From contig CARPYP010000004.1 of NCBI GenBank assembly GCA_949045875.1, positions 1 through 52,095 of the forward strand: a DNA stretch of 52,095 nt, given 5' to 3'. A program made the position numbers and the translations under genes. A model generated the notes under the pieces. The model did not search any database. It was not told the DNA's origin and was given only the letters and a program-made list of their open reading frames with translations. This DNA comes from an uncultured Clostridia bacterium. GTDB lineage: Bacteria; Bacillota; Clostridia; TANB77; CAG-508. Positions 42,315-51,897 of this stretch are shown here, one piece after another. Each line of letters opens with the position of its first letter. The first letter of the stretch is position 1.

Positions 42315-45167
42315 TTAATCTTCTATTGTGTTATTTTTATCGTTATCGTCTTCTTCTCCATAATCTTTATCATCTTCTTCATCATAATCTTTATCGTTTT
42401 TTTTATCATCATTATTATTAGTTTTGTCTTTTGCCTTTTCTTTAGCTTCCTCTTCTTTTAATGTTTCTAGTTGTTTAATTAAATCTTGTAATTTTGTAAT
42501 GTCTTTCCCCATTTGTTCCCAATTTGTAATATTACTTGAGTCATACAAATTATGATTTGCCTTTATAATAGAATTTATTAATTCATCTACTGTATCTGTA
42601 TTTTCAACCTCGATTTCAACTGATTTTTTTGATGATAATAAATTTGTTAATGCTTCTTTTAAGTTATCACCTATTGCAACTTTAGTTCCTGAAGCTACTA
42701 CTACTTTCTTTAATATTGGTGTACTTTGTGTTTCATTTAATGAAAGTTGATATATTGGTACTACATATAATAATTTATTTTCTATTGGCACTATTATCAT
42801 ATTTTTTATTAATCTAGTACCAGTTACACTTAATGTAGATATTTCACTTGATATTGTTTTATTTTGACTTAACATATTATTTAGTTGTAATGGTCCTAAT
42901 ATATTACTATCTTGAGAAAATTTATACATTGTTAATTTTGTATCTGTTCCATTTGCTGTTCCTACTAAATATGATGTTATGCTTTGTTTTCCATGTAATG
43001 TATATGGTAATACAATACCTAATTGTTCTTTGTCTGAATCAGTTGTTTTTAAAAGTGTATAATATGGATACATACTTTCTCCAGCAGTTGTTGTAGTTGA
43101 TGTTGAATACATTGCTGGTTCCCATACATCATCCCCTCTATATAATATATCTGTTGATACATTATGATACATTCTTAATATATTTGATTGTATTGAATAT
43201 AGTAATCTTGAGTATACAAATTGTCTTGATATATCTTCTGGAATTTCTGCTGCATCCTTAAATAATGTTGGATACATATTATTATATGCCATTACAATTG
43301 GGTCTGTTCTATCTGTTAAATAAAAGTCTATATTTCCGTCATAAGCATTTATTAATACTTTTACAGAATTTCTTATATAGTTTAATGTATGCCTTCCACC
43401 ATTTTGCTCAATAGTAGTTGATTGAGAATATGGATATTGATTAGATATTGTATATGCATCTAATACCCAAACTAATTCTCCTGAATCTGTTATTACTAAA
43501 TATGGTTCATCATCATATAGTAAATGTGGCATAACTTTTTGTGCTCTTCCTACTATATTTCTATTTATTAATATTGAACTATCACTACTTTCAAATGCTA
43601 ATTTTGGTTTTTTTTGCTTAATTCCTAAAATTAGTCTATCTAAAAATTCAGCTTTTAGTCCTCCTTCGCCTTCATATTTTGTTTCTGCGTTTTGTGTTGA
43701 GCTTATAGGATAATCTACTTCTTTATAATTATTATTTATAACTACTGTATCATTTGTTCTTAGCCCATAATAAATTCTTGGTTGTTTGATTTTATTTGTA
43801 TCATTAAAATCATTTGATAAGTATAATAAGTTTCCACTTTCATCTACTTCTGAAGCTGATGTAACAACTGCTCCATATCCATGTGTATATTCATATGTTT
43901 TATTATTATCTGTTCTACTTTCATTTGATATTTCTCTTGCAGAAACATATGCTAATTTTGAATTATATAATGTTGGTCTTGTATAATTATAAAGATAATA
44001 TCCTGTTTTATCTTGTTTTTCTGTTAAAGTTGACAATACAATTTCTGAATTTACTATTGGTATATTTTCTATCACATTATGATATTTATTTGCTTCCTCA
44101 GATGATAATGTATCTGTATTTTCTATATTTATATCTTCTACATTAATATTGTAAGCAGTTTTTGTAAATTCAATATTTTTAGATATGTATTCTTTTTGCT
44201 TGTCTAATTCATTTTGTTTTACATATACCACTTGATATCCTAGCATTACTATAAACATTATTACTAAATATGCTGGTACAGATAATAAACTAACTATTAT
44301 TTTTCTTGATTGCCTTCTATTAAATGCTTTTATAGCCATGTATACGGCTATTACCATTACAATAGCTAATATTCTATATCCCCACACCTCTATATATCTT
44401 TCTGTTAATCCTGCACCATTTATTAGTGTTCCTTCTTTATCATTTAAGTTTAAGAAACTATTAAATATAATTCCTTGTGTTTTTACAATAACTAACATTG
44501 CTATCCCTATTATAATTAACATTGCATATGTTAATAATTGCTTAATAAATGAACTTCCCCTTAACATTTTTCCATCAATTGATTCAAAAAATATATTAAA
44601 TGATATTATATAATATATTCCTGTATAAATGGCTAACCCTATAAATAAAACTATAAAATAGTATAATATCATTTCTATAAATGGTTTTTGGAACATATAA
44701 AAGCTAACATCTGAATTAAATATTGGGTCTGTTATATTAAATTGTGTAGCATTAATAACTGACATTGTTGTTTTTAATAACCAACTTGATGTAAGTATTG
44801 ATACAATTAATGCTATTATAAAAGCTATACTTTTATTTGCAAGTTTTGGTATTGGTTTTCCCTCTTGTAGGAAAAACTTTTTTAATCCTCTTTTTATAAT
44901 AATATTTGTCATGAAAACACTTATAAATATAATAATAAAATTAACTAATGCTATATATTTTAAATATGTATTGTTTTGATTATATATTTCTATGTATTCT
45001 TCCCCTATTTCTGATATTTCAAGGAATTGAGCTCTATAATTTACATATGAATATATTGCAAAAATAATAGTTACAATTAATACTAAAATTAATTTCCATT
45101 TTCCCTTTTTCTTTTTAGGGCTTTTTTCTTTTTCTATAACTTCTGATTCTATTTCTTCTTTCTCCAT
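42315..45167 (-). CDS. UPF0182 family membrane protein
   Basis: The 950-residue protein has about seven membrane segments in the first 320 residues (LILVLIVTIIFAIYSYVNYR; FIIALIVSILTSSWLL; TYAMLIIIGIAMLVIV), then a large outer domain (YGLRTNDTVVINNNYKEVDY; EPYLVITDSGELVWVLDAYT; YTLHGKQSITSYLVGTANGT) and a very acidic, lysine-aspartate tail (residues 905-950). This matches UPF0182, a conserved family of unknown function found in clostridia, cyanobacteria and actinobacteria. Confidence 0.92.
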   Translation of the reverse strand: MEKEEIESEVIEKEKSPKKKKGKWKLILVLIVTIIFAIYSYVNYRAQFLEISEIGEEYIEIYNQNNTYLKYIALVNFIIIFISVFMTNIIIKRGLKKFFLQEGKPIPKLANKSIAFIIALIVSILTSSWLLKTTMSVINATQFNITDPIFNSDVSFYMFQKPFIEMILYYFIVLFIGLAIYTGIYYIISFNIFFESIDGKMLRGSSFIKQLLTYAMLIIIGIAMLVIVKTQGIIFNSFLNLNDKEGTLINGAGLTERYIEVWGYRILAIVMVIAVYMAIKAFNRRQSRKIIVSLLSVPAYLVIMFIVMLGYQVVYVKQNELDKQKEYISKNIEFTKTAYNINVEDINIENTDTLSSEEANKYHNVIENIPIVNSEIVLSTLTEKQDKTGYYLYNYTRPTLYNSKLAYVSAREISNESRTDNNKTYEYTHGYGAVVTSASEVDESGNLLYLSNDFNDTNKIKQPRIYYGLRTNDTVVINNNYKEVDYPISSTQNAETKYEGEGGLKAEFLDRLILGIKQKKPKLAFESSDSSILINRNIVGRAQKVMPHLLYDDEPYLVITDSGELVWVLDAYTISNQYPYSQSTTIEQNGGRHTLNYIRNSVKVLINAYDGNIDFYLTDRTDPIVMAYNNMYPTLFKDAAEIPEDISRQFVYSRLLYSIQSNILRMYHNVSTDILYRGDDVWEPAMYSTSTTTTAGESMYPYYTLLKTTDSDKEQLGIVLPYTLHGKQSITSYLVGTANGTDTKLTMYKFSQDSNILGPLQLNNMLSQNKTISSEISTLSVTGTRLIKNMIIVPIENKLLYVVPIYQLSLNETQSTPILKKVVVASGTKVAIGDNLKEALTNLLSSKKSVEIEVENTDTVDELINSIIKANHNLYDSSNITNWEQMGKDITKLQDLIKQLETLKEEEAKEKAKDKTNNNDDKKNDKDYDEEDDKDYGEEDDNDKNNTIED

Positions 45168-45194
45168 ATTAAACTCCCTTCTCTATTCTTATTA

Positions 45195-45314
45195 GTTCGA
45201 AAATAATTGTTCTTTGCTAGGCACGCAAAGACGATATTCCATGAGATGTACTAATGTACGTTGAATGGAAATCGACAGAGCAGTAACAACGCTAAAGGGC
45301 AATTATTTTTGAAC
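45195..45314. repeat. 120-bp element bounded by 15-bp inverted repeats
   Basis: GTTCGAAAATAATTG (45195-45209) and its inverted partner (45300-45314) match at 14 of 15 positions. Inside lie further stems CTTTGC/GCAAAG, ATTCCAT/ATGGAAT-like and GTAC/GTAC. It sits between ftsY and UPF0182. It could be a miniature mobile element or a structured RNA. Confidence 0.6.
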
Positions 45315-45315
45315 T

Positions 45316-46221
45316 TTATATTATGGCTTTTGCAAAATCTTCTGCATTAAACCTCTCCATATCCTCTATCTGCTCTCCTATACCAATAAATTTAACTGGT
45401 ATCTTATTCTCATTAACAATTCCAAGTACTACTCCACCTTTTGCAGTTCCATCTAACTTAGTTAATACAATACCTGTTAATGGTGTAGTTTCTTTGAATG
45501 CTTTTACTTGTTGAATTGCATTTTGACCTGTAGTTGCATCTAATACAAGTAATACCTCTTTTGTTGCTTCTGGTAATTCCTTTTCTACCACTTTTTCTAT
45601 TTTAAGTAGCTCGTCCATTAAATATTTTTTATTATGAAGTCTACCTGCTGTATCACAAATTAGTACATCTGCGTTATTTTCTTTTGCTATTTTTATTGCA
45701 TCGAAAATTACAGATGCTGGGTCTGTTCCTTCATTTCTTTTTATAATATCACAGTTTGCTCTATTTGCCCATATTTCAAGTTGTTCTACTGCTGCTGCTC
45801 TAAATGTATCTGCTGCTGCAATTACTACTTTTTTACCTTCTTTTTTTAGATTATTAGCAATTTTTCCTATTGAGGTTGTTTTTCCAACTCCATTTACTCC
45901 AACTACTAATATTACCGAAGGTTTAGTTTCTAATTTTAATTCATTATCATTTTCTGATAAAATTTTTACCATTTCTTCTCTTAATGCTTCTTTTACCATT
46001 TCTGCATCTTTTATGTTTTCTTTTTTTATTCTATCTCTTAGTTTTGCTACTATGTCTGTAGATGTTTCAATTCCAATATCTGACATTATTAGTATCTCTT
46101 CTAATTCTTCAAGTAATTCCTCATCTACTTTTCTAAAAGTGCTAAAGACATCATTCATTTTACTATCAAAAGAAGATTTTGTTTTACTTAATCCTTGTTT
46201 TAATTTATCAAAAAAACCCAT
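45316..46221 (-). CDS. ftsY: Signal recognition particle receptor FtsY
   Basis: Start ATG 46221 (MGFFDKLKQGLSKTK) has AAAGGA upstream; ATG 46233 is an alternative. The NG domain has GVNGVGKTTSIGKIA (G1), ADTFRAAAVEQLEIWA, CDTAGRLHNKKYLMDELLKI (G3) and TKLDGTAKGGVV (G4/G5), ending at EDFAKAI. With the signal recognition particle it targets ribosomes to the membrane. The acidic N-terminal domain is short, as in many Bacillota. Confidence 0.97.
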   Translation of the reverse strand: MGFFDKLKQGLSKTKSSFDSKMNDVFSTFRKVDEELLEELEEILIMSDIGIETSTDIVAKLRDRIKKENIKDAEMVKEALREEMVKILSENDNELKLETKPSVILVVGVNGVGKTTSIGKIANNLKKEGKKVVIAAADTFRAAAVEQLEIWANRANCDIIKRNEGTDPASVIFDAIKIAKENNADVLICDTAGRLHNKKYLMDELLKIEKVVEKELPEATKEVLLVLDATTGQNAIQQVKAFKETTPLTGIVLTKLDGTAKGGVVLGIVNENKIPVKFIGIGEQIEDMERFNAEDFAKAII

Positions 46222-46384
46222 GTTTAGTTTCATTCCTTTTATTTATATTATAGCAATTATACTACACAACTCGCTTTTTGTCTAGCTTATATAATATTTT
46301 AATTTGGTATTGTCTTATATGCATAATTCCCAGTAAGTTTTGTTTTACAAATTGCAATAAGAGCTCCACTATAGTGTATTACCT

Positions 46385-47620
46385 CTAATTTTGTTTATAA
46401 AATTTAAAAATATCTTTTAAATTTATCTTTGAACCATAGTTTAATATTGCATTTGAATATATCTTAATAGAAATTCTTGCAATTATTATTATTGTTAATA
46501 TTAATACTAATATAGATAAAATGATTTCTTTTGCTGTTGCTATTCCCATCATAATTCTAAATGGCATGCAAAATGCTGATGATAATGGAAAAATTGAAGC
46601 AAATACATTTAAATCACTTGTTGGATTCATCATAGTGAAATATGCTAAATAAAATCCTATAACTGCAAGAATTGCAACAGGTGAATTTGCTGATTGCACA
46701 TCTTCTGGTTTGCTTACTGTTGAACCTGTTAATGCATACATTAAAGCATAAGCAAAATATCCCAATAAGAAATATACTAATGTCATAATTAATAAGAAAG
46801 GAGTTAAATTTTCAATACTAATTATTTTATCTAGTATACCTTCTTCTAAAAATAAACTATTAGATATTAGTGCTATTATTATCATTGCAAATACTTGTAT
46901 TAATCCTACAATTCCTATTCCTATAGTCTTTCCTAATACTATTGTTCTCGGATTTGTTGATGTAACTAATGTTTCTATTATCTTTGATGTCTTTTCTGTT
47001 GTTATAGATGTAGAGACTTGATATGCACAGAAATATATTGCATAAAATAGAACTAGAGATAATAACATCATTACAATATTATTTCCTTGAACTTCTTGTG
47101 TTTCTGTTTGTTTCATTTCAAAATTAAAATTTGGAGTTATGTTTTCTAATTGTTGTGATGTTAAATTTAATTTTGAAATTTGTAAATTAGTATAAATTGT
47201 AGATAGTGAACTTACAATATCTTTTGGAACTTCACTAACATAAAGTAAATTTTGAACAATATATTCTATATTTATGTTTCCATTTTCTGATTTAATAATT
47301 ATTGCTTGGTTTATATCCCCATTTTCAATTTTTTCTTTGATATTGTCAAAACTTAATTCATCGTTTGATATTTGTACATCATACCCTAATTCGCTTTGTT
47401 TTAATATTTCTAATGCACCTTCAAATACATTATTGTTGTCAACAATTAATAATTTTTGATTTGAAGATACATCATCATCTCCATTTACCATTTTTAATAT
47501 ATTGGGTACATTAAATAATGCTATTATTATTACCCATATTACTATATTTGATATTATAAAAGATTTTCTTTTAAGTAAATCTTTCATGGTAAATGTTGCT
47601 ACTGCAAATAAATCTCTCAT
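46385..47620 (-). CDS. ABC-2 type transporter permease (NatB-like)
   Basis: The 411-residue protein has one N-terminal membrane helix, a long outside loop (residues 45-170), and five helices after residue 180 (IVMMLLSLVLFYAIYFCAYQ; GIVGLIQVFAMIIIALIS; LIMTLVYFLLGYFAYALM). The motif TTEKTSKIIETLVTSTNPRT is typical of NatB/YhaP exporters. It overlaps the ATPase gene by four bases and forms one exporter, perhaps for sodium or a small molecule. Confidence 0.88.
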   Translation of the reverse strand: MRDLFAVATFTMKDLLKRKSFIISNIVIWVIIIALFNVPNILKMVNGDDDVSSNQKLLIVDNNNVFEGALEILKQSELGYDVQISNDELSFDNIKEKIENGDINQAIIIKSENGNINIEYIVQNLLYVSEVPKDIVSSLSTIYTNLQISKLNLTSQQLENITPNFNFEMKQTETQEVQGNNIVMMLLSLVLFYAIYFCAYQVSTSITTEKTSKIIETLVTSTNPRTIVLGKTIGIGIVGLIQVFAMIIIALISNSLFLEEGILDKIISIENLTPFLLIMTLVYFLLGYFAYALMYALTGSTVSKPEDVQSANSPVAILAVIGFYLAYFTMMNPTSDLNVFASIFPLSSAFCMPFRIMMGIATAKEIILSILVLILTIIIIARISIKIYSNAILNYGSKINLKDIFKFYKQN

Positions 47621-48519
47621 TTTATTTTTTCCTCCTCTACTTTTTCTATAAATATATCATTTAATGATGGTTTTTTTATTTCAAATTTTAATACTTTTAT
47701 GTTATTTTTAGCTAATATATCAAACAATTTATATCCTTGTTCTTCGTTTTGAATTTTAATCTCATAGTCATTGTCTTTGCTATTATATATTTCTAAATTT
47801 AACTCATTTATGTATTTATCTACATTATCTTTTGTACTTAGACTAATTCTATTTGCTGGATATCCTTCTTTTATTTCTTTTAGATTTCCTGTTAGTACTG
47901 TTTTTCCTCTATTTAGTATTAATAAATCTGTACAAAATTCTTCTATTGATGTCATTTGATGACTTGACATTATTATATATCTTCCTTCGTTAACTAAATC
48001 AAGTATTACATTTTTTAATAGTTCTGAGTTTACTGGGTCTAGTCCACTAAAAGGTTCATCCAGAACTATTAATTCTGGCTCATGCAATATTGCTGATATA
48101 AATTGTATTTTTTGTTGATTTCCTTTTGATAATTTTTCTGCTGTCATATTTAAGTATTCAGACACTTTTAGTTTTTCTGTCCATTTTTTTATAGAAATAT
48201 CTGCTTCTTTTTTATCCATTCCTTTTAATTTAGCAAAATATAATAATTGCTCATAGATTTTAGTTTTTGGATATATTCCTCTTTCTTCTGGTAAATATCC
48301 AAAATTTACATTTTTTCTTTCTACCTTTTTACCATTCCATGTTATTTCTCCAGAATCTTTTTTTATTATTCCTAAGAGCATTCTAATAGTAGTAGTTTTT
48401 CCTGCTCCATTAGTTCCAAGAAGCCCAAATACACTTGGTTTATCTATTTCCAATGAAACACTATCTACTACTGTTTTGTTTCCATAACTTTTCTTAACGT
48501 TTTCTAGCTTTAATCCCAT
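47617..48519 (-). CDS. ABC transporter ATP-binding protein (NatA-like)
   Basis: The 300-residue protein has Walker A GTNGAGKTT (about residue 36), signature LSKGNQQKIQ (about 135), Walker B ELIVLDEPFSGLD (157-169) and switch histidine in SSHQM. The C-terminal domain (NDIFIEKVEEE) is typical of NatA/YhaQ. It powers the adjacent permease. Confidence 0.95.
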   Translation of the reverse strand: MGLKLENVKKSYGNKTVVDSVSLEIDKPSVFGLLGTNGAGKTTTIRMLLGIIKKDSGEITWNGKKVERKNVNFGYLPEERGIYPKTKIYEQLLYFAKLKGMDKKEADISIKKWTEKLKVSEYLNMTAEKLSKGNQQKIQFISAILHEPELIVLDEPFSGLDPVNSELLKNVILDLVNEGRYIIMSSHQMTSIEEFCTDLLILNRGKTVLTGNLKEIKEGYPANRISLSTKDNVDKYINELNLEIYNSKDNDYEIKIQNEEQGYKLFDILAKNNIKVLKFEIKKPSLNDIFIEKVEEEKIK

Positions 48520-48608
48520 CTTTCTTCTCCTTCTATATTTCTATTTTTAATTTGCTTTATTATATCATTATTAATTATTTTGTACAACTATAAAATTAAT
48601 TTTATATC

Positions 48609-48637
48609 TTGACTTTTATTTTTGTTTTGTGTATCAT
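48609..48637 (+). promoter_or_regulatory. Promoter of the small secreted protein gene
   Basis: TTGACT (48609-48614) and TATCAT (48632-48637) are 17 bases apart, about 100 bases upstream of the start. Confidence 0.7.
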
Positions 48638-48742
48638 ATATATGTACTAGCAAAAGATAACCTAAAAGTCATAAAGTTTATGAAATATGTGTAAAATTTC
48701 TTTTTAAAACTGACTTTTTATTGTAAGAAAGGAATGATACTA

Positions 48743-49057
48743 TTGATAAAAAGAATTATAAAAATATTATTTATTGTTTTTGCTATATTATTAACATTTA
48801 ATTATATCTCTACTGTATATGCTTCAGGTATTGATATGGATTTGCCTAATGATAATACTACATATGGAAATTCAAATGACTCTCCTGCTCCTATTAATAC
48901 AAATAATAATTCATCTTCAGCAGTTGTTTCTAATAATTCTGAAAGTGCATTAGATTCTTTGACAGTATCTGATATGATAAATATTGTATTATGTGCTATA
49001 GGAATTATATTGATTTTACTTGGAATTGCAATTATAATACGTCAAAAATCAGCATAA
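48743..49057 (+). CDS. Small exported protein with C-terminal membrane anchor
   Basis: TTG 48743 lies nine bases from GGA in AAAGGA; ATG 48734 is in frame but too near the ribosome site. The product has a signal-like helix (IIKILFIVFAILLTFNYI) ending TVYAS, a Ser/Asn/Pro-rich middle and a final membrane helix (INIVLCAIGIILILLGIAII) with basic tail. Extracellular, anchored; function unknown. Confidence 0.7.
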   Translation: MIKRIIKILFIVFAILLTFNYISTVYASGIDMDLPNDNTTYGNSNDSPAPINTNNNSSSAVVSNNSESALDSLTVSDMINIVLCAIGIILILLGIAIIIRQKSA

Positions 49058-49086
49058 AAAAATCATCCAAAGGATGATTTTTTTAT
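49055..49086. terminator. Bidirectional terminator
   Basis: AAATCATCC and GGATGATTT form a perfect nine-base-pair stem with flanking A- and T-runs, between convergent genes. Confidence 0.85.
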
Positions 49087-50012
49087 TTTTTTATCATTTC
49101 AATTATTGCCTTTGAATCGAGTTTAAAATATTCTACTAGTTCTTTTGCAGGTGCAGATGTGCCAAATGTATCATTTACTCCCATTCTTATAACTTTTGTT
49201 GGATATTCCTCTGATAGAACCTCACAAACAGCAGTTCCTAATCCGCCTATTATACTGTGGTCTTCTATTGTTATTATCTTTTTAGTTTCTTTTGCACATT
49301 TTACAATTAATTCTCTATCTATTGGTTTTATTGTATGAATATCTACAACTCTTATATTTATTCCTTCCTGTTTTAATTGTTCTTGCGCTATTATAGCTTC
49401 TGATACACAAATACCTGTTGCAATTACAGTTGCATCTGTACCATCTCCTATTTGTATTCCTTTTCCAATTTCAAATTTTTGATTTTCATCATATATTACT
49501 GGTGTTGCATATCTTCCTAATCTTAAATATACTGGTCCATTTATTTTTGCAATTTCCTCTACTGCCCATCTTGTTTGTGTGTCATCTGAAACACTCATAA
49601 CTTTCATATTTGGTAAACCTCTCATTAAGTTAATATCTTCTAGCATTTGATGTGTTGCACCATCTTCCCCTACTGTGACTCCTGCATGTGTTGCACATAT
49701 TTTAACATTTAATTTTGGATAACATATACTATTTCTTATTTGGTCATATGCTCTTCCTGCTGCAAATATGGCAAAAGTACTGGCATATGCTGTTAATCCA
49801 CTTGCTGCTAATCCAGCTGCTGTGGATAACATATCTTGTTCTGATATTCCCATTTCAAAAAATCTATTTGGAAATTTTTTTGCAAATATACATGTTTTCG
49901 TTGCCTCTGATAAATCTGCATCTAATACTACTATATTTTCATTTCTTTCTCCAAGTTCGGCTACTGCTTCTCCATAACTTTGTCTTGTAGCTATTTTTTT
50001 ATCTATATTCAT
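49083..50012 (-). CDS. Transketolase, C-terminal half
   Basis: The 309-residue protein holds the pyrimidine-binding and C-terminal domains: NIVVLDADLSEATKTCIFA, FPNRFFEMGISEQDMLSTAA, GLAASGLTAYASTFAIFAAG and VGEDGATHQMLEDINLMRG. With the N-terminal half encoded just upstream it makes a thiamine diphosphate enzyme of the pentose phosphate pathway. Split transketolase is common in clostridia. The gap to the upstream gene is 31 bases. Confidence 0.95.
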   Translation of the reverse strand: MNIDKKIATRQSYGEAVAELGERNENIVVLDADLSEATKTCIFAKKFPNRFFEMGISEQDMLSTAAGLAASGLTAYASTFAIFAAGRAYDQIRNSICYPKLNVKICATHAGVTVGEDGATHQMLEDINLMRGLPNMKVMSVSDDTQTRWAVEEIAKINGPVYLRLGRYATPVIYDENQKFEIGKGIQIGDGTDATVIATGICVSEAIIAQEQLKQEGINIRVVDIHTIKPIDRELIVKCAKETKKIITIEDHSIIGGLGTAVCEVLSEEYPTKVIRMGVNDTFGTSAPAKELVEYFKLDSKAIIEMIKK

Positions 50013-50043
50013 TTAAAATCTTTCCTTTCTTGATAAAGTGATA

Positions 50044-50865
50044 TTAAATATCAAATTCACTAATTGCTTGTTTGTATTGCTCATCATTTGGTGCTTTTCC
50101 ATGCCAGCCAACTTGATTTTCCATATATGATACCCCTTTACCTTTTATTGTTTTTGCTATTATTGCTGTTGGCATATCCTTAACCATTTTGGCTGTTTGA
50201 AATGCATTTATTAATTCTTCTATTTTGTTTCCATCTATTTCGATGACATAAAATCCAAAACTTTCAAATTTTTTACTTATTGGATATGGACTTTTTACAT
50301 CACTTATTGTTCCATCTATTTGTAAATTATTATTGTCTACAATAACACATAGATTATCTAATTTATGTTTGGCAGATGTCATTGCTGCTTCCCATACTTG
50401 CCCTTCTTGTATCTCTCCATCTCCTAATAAACAGTAAACTCTTATTCCATTACTTTTTAATTTTGAGGCTATAGCCATTCCGTTTGCAACTGATAACCCT
50501 TGACCTAGTGAACCTGTACTCATGTCAACTCCTGGTACTTTATTCATATCAGGGTGTCCTTGTAATTTGCTTCCTAGATGTCTTAATGTTTTTAATTCAT
50601 CTTTAGAAAAATAGCCTCTATTTGCAAGTGTACTATATAATGCAGGAGCTGCATGTCCTTTTGATAATACAAATCTATCTCTTGCTTCGTCTTCTGGCTT
50701 TTCTGGATTTATGTTCATTTGGTTAAAGTATAATACAGTTAAAATATCAGAACATGAAAGTGAGCCGCCTGGATGTCCAGATTTTGCATTATACACTCCT
50801 TCAATAATTCCTCTTTTTATTTCTTTTGAAATATTTTTTAGTTCTTCTATATCTGTAATTTTCAT
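50044..50865 (-). CDS. Transketolase, N-terminal half
   Basis: ATG 50865 (MKITDIEELKNISKEIKRG) follows GGAAGG; the longer frame to 50940 is not needed. The thiamine diphosphate domain has AKSGHPGGSLSCSDILTVLY, SKGHAAPALYSTLA, the GDGEIQEGQVWEAAM cofactor motif and VDNNNLQIDGT. It pairs with the C-terminal half downstream. Confidence 0.96.
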   Translation of the reverse strand: MKITDIEELKNISKEIKRGIIEGVYNAKSGHPGGSLSCSDILTVLYFNQMNINPEKPEDEARDRFVLSKGHAAPALYSTLANRGYFSKDELKTLRHLGSKLQGHPDMNKVPGVDMSTGSLGQGLSVANGMAIASKLKSNGIRVYCLLGDGEIQEGQVWEAAMTSAKHKLDNLCVIVDNNNLQIDGTISDVKSPYPISKKFESFGFYVIEIDGNKIEELINAFQTAKMVKDMPTAIIAKTIKGKGVSYMENQVGWHGKAPNDEQYKQAISEFDI

Positions 50866-51000
50866 TTTATCAATCCTTCCTTTCATAGAACAACTAAGAA
50901 AAATCTTTGATTTTTCTTTAATTTGTTCTTTCCCTACCAAAGTTTTCGACTGTGAGGCAAAAATTTGTGGGGTTAGCGATTATAGCCTTTATATAATATG

Positions 51001-51059
51001 AGGGGGTAAGCAATAATTTCATTTATAAATTTTTAATGATAATATAATGCTTTCCCCCT
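51001..51059. repeat. Inverted repeat upstream of the transketolase genes
   Basis: AGGGGGTAAGCA and TGCTTTCCCCCT pair at 11 of 12 positions with an AT-rich loop of 35 bases. It is between uppP and transketolase and probably terminates uppP or forms a leader structure. Confidence 0.6.
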
Positions 51060-51066
51060 ACAATTC

Positions 51067-51864
51067 TTACATTAAAATTGAATATACTATTACTATTATT
51101 CCAAGAATAACTCTGTATATAGCAAATATTTTGAAGCTTCCTTTTTTTAAGTAGTTTAATAAGAATTTTATTACTAATATTCCTGATAGGAAACTAAATA
51201 AAACTCCCATAAAAAATGCTAGAGTAAATTCAAAGTCTGTTATACTTACTAAAACTGCTGCTAAAATTATTGGTGTTGATAGTAAAAATGAGTATCTTGC
51301 TGCACTTTCTCTGTCTATTTTTAGTGCTCTTGCAACAGTCATTGTTATTCCTGATCTCGATGTACCTGGAAATGCTGCTGCTATTGCTTGTGATATTCCT
51401 ATTAAAAATGATTGTTTGAATGTGATGTTTTCAAGTTTTGTTTCTGATGATGATTTCTTATCTACTATATATAATACTATTCCTAGTACTATTAATGCTA
51501 TTGCTATTAATATCATTTCTATTCCAAATTTGTCACATATTATTTCTGAAACTTTGTCTAGTATTAGACTTAAAATTCCAGTTGGTATTGTGACTGCCAC
51601 TATGTACCAAAATAATTTTCCTTCTGTGGATTTTTTCTTTTTGAAGGCTTGCTCATATCCTCCTTTTATTAATAGTAGCCAGTCTTTGAAGAAAAATATT
51701 GTTATTGCAAATAGTGTTCCTAAGTGTAATGCTATGTCAAAGCTTTCTGGCATTTCCCAATTAAAAAACCATGGTAATAGTTTTAAGTGTGCTGAACTTG
51801 AAATTGGTAAAAGTTCTGTTAATCCTTGTACTATTCCTAATATGATTGCTTGTAAGTTTGTCAT
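51067..51864 (-). CDS. uppP: Undecaprenyl-diphosphatase UppP (BacA)
   Basis: ATG 51864 (MTNLQAIILGIVQGLTELLP) fits the GGAAGGA site better than 51873. The family motifs are present: GIVQGLTELLPISSSAHLKL (residues 10-29) and AAFPGTSRSGITMTVARALK (165-184). Several membrane helices follow. It recycles the lipid carrier of peptidoglycan synthesis. Confidence 0.96.
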   Translation of the reverse strand: MTNLQAIILGIVQGLTELLPISSSAHLKLLPWFFNWEMPESFDIALHLGTLFAITIFFFKDWLLLIKGGYEQAFKKKKSTEGKLFWYIVAVTIPTGILSLILDKVSEIICDKFGIEMILIAIALIVLGIVLYIVDKKSSSETKLENITFKQSFLIGISQAIAAAFPGTSRSGITMTVARALKIDRESAARYSFLLSTPIILAAVLVSITDFEFTLAFFMGVLFSFLSGILVIKFLLNYLKKGSFKIFAIYRVILGIIVIVYSILM

Positions 51865-51897
51865 TTTTTTCATTCCTTCCTTTGATTAATATATATG

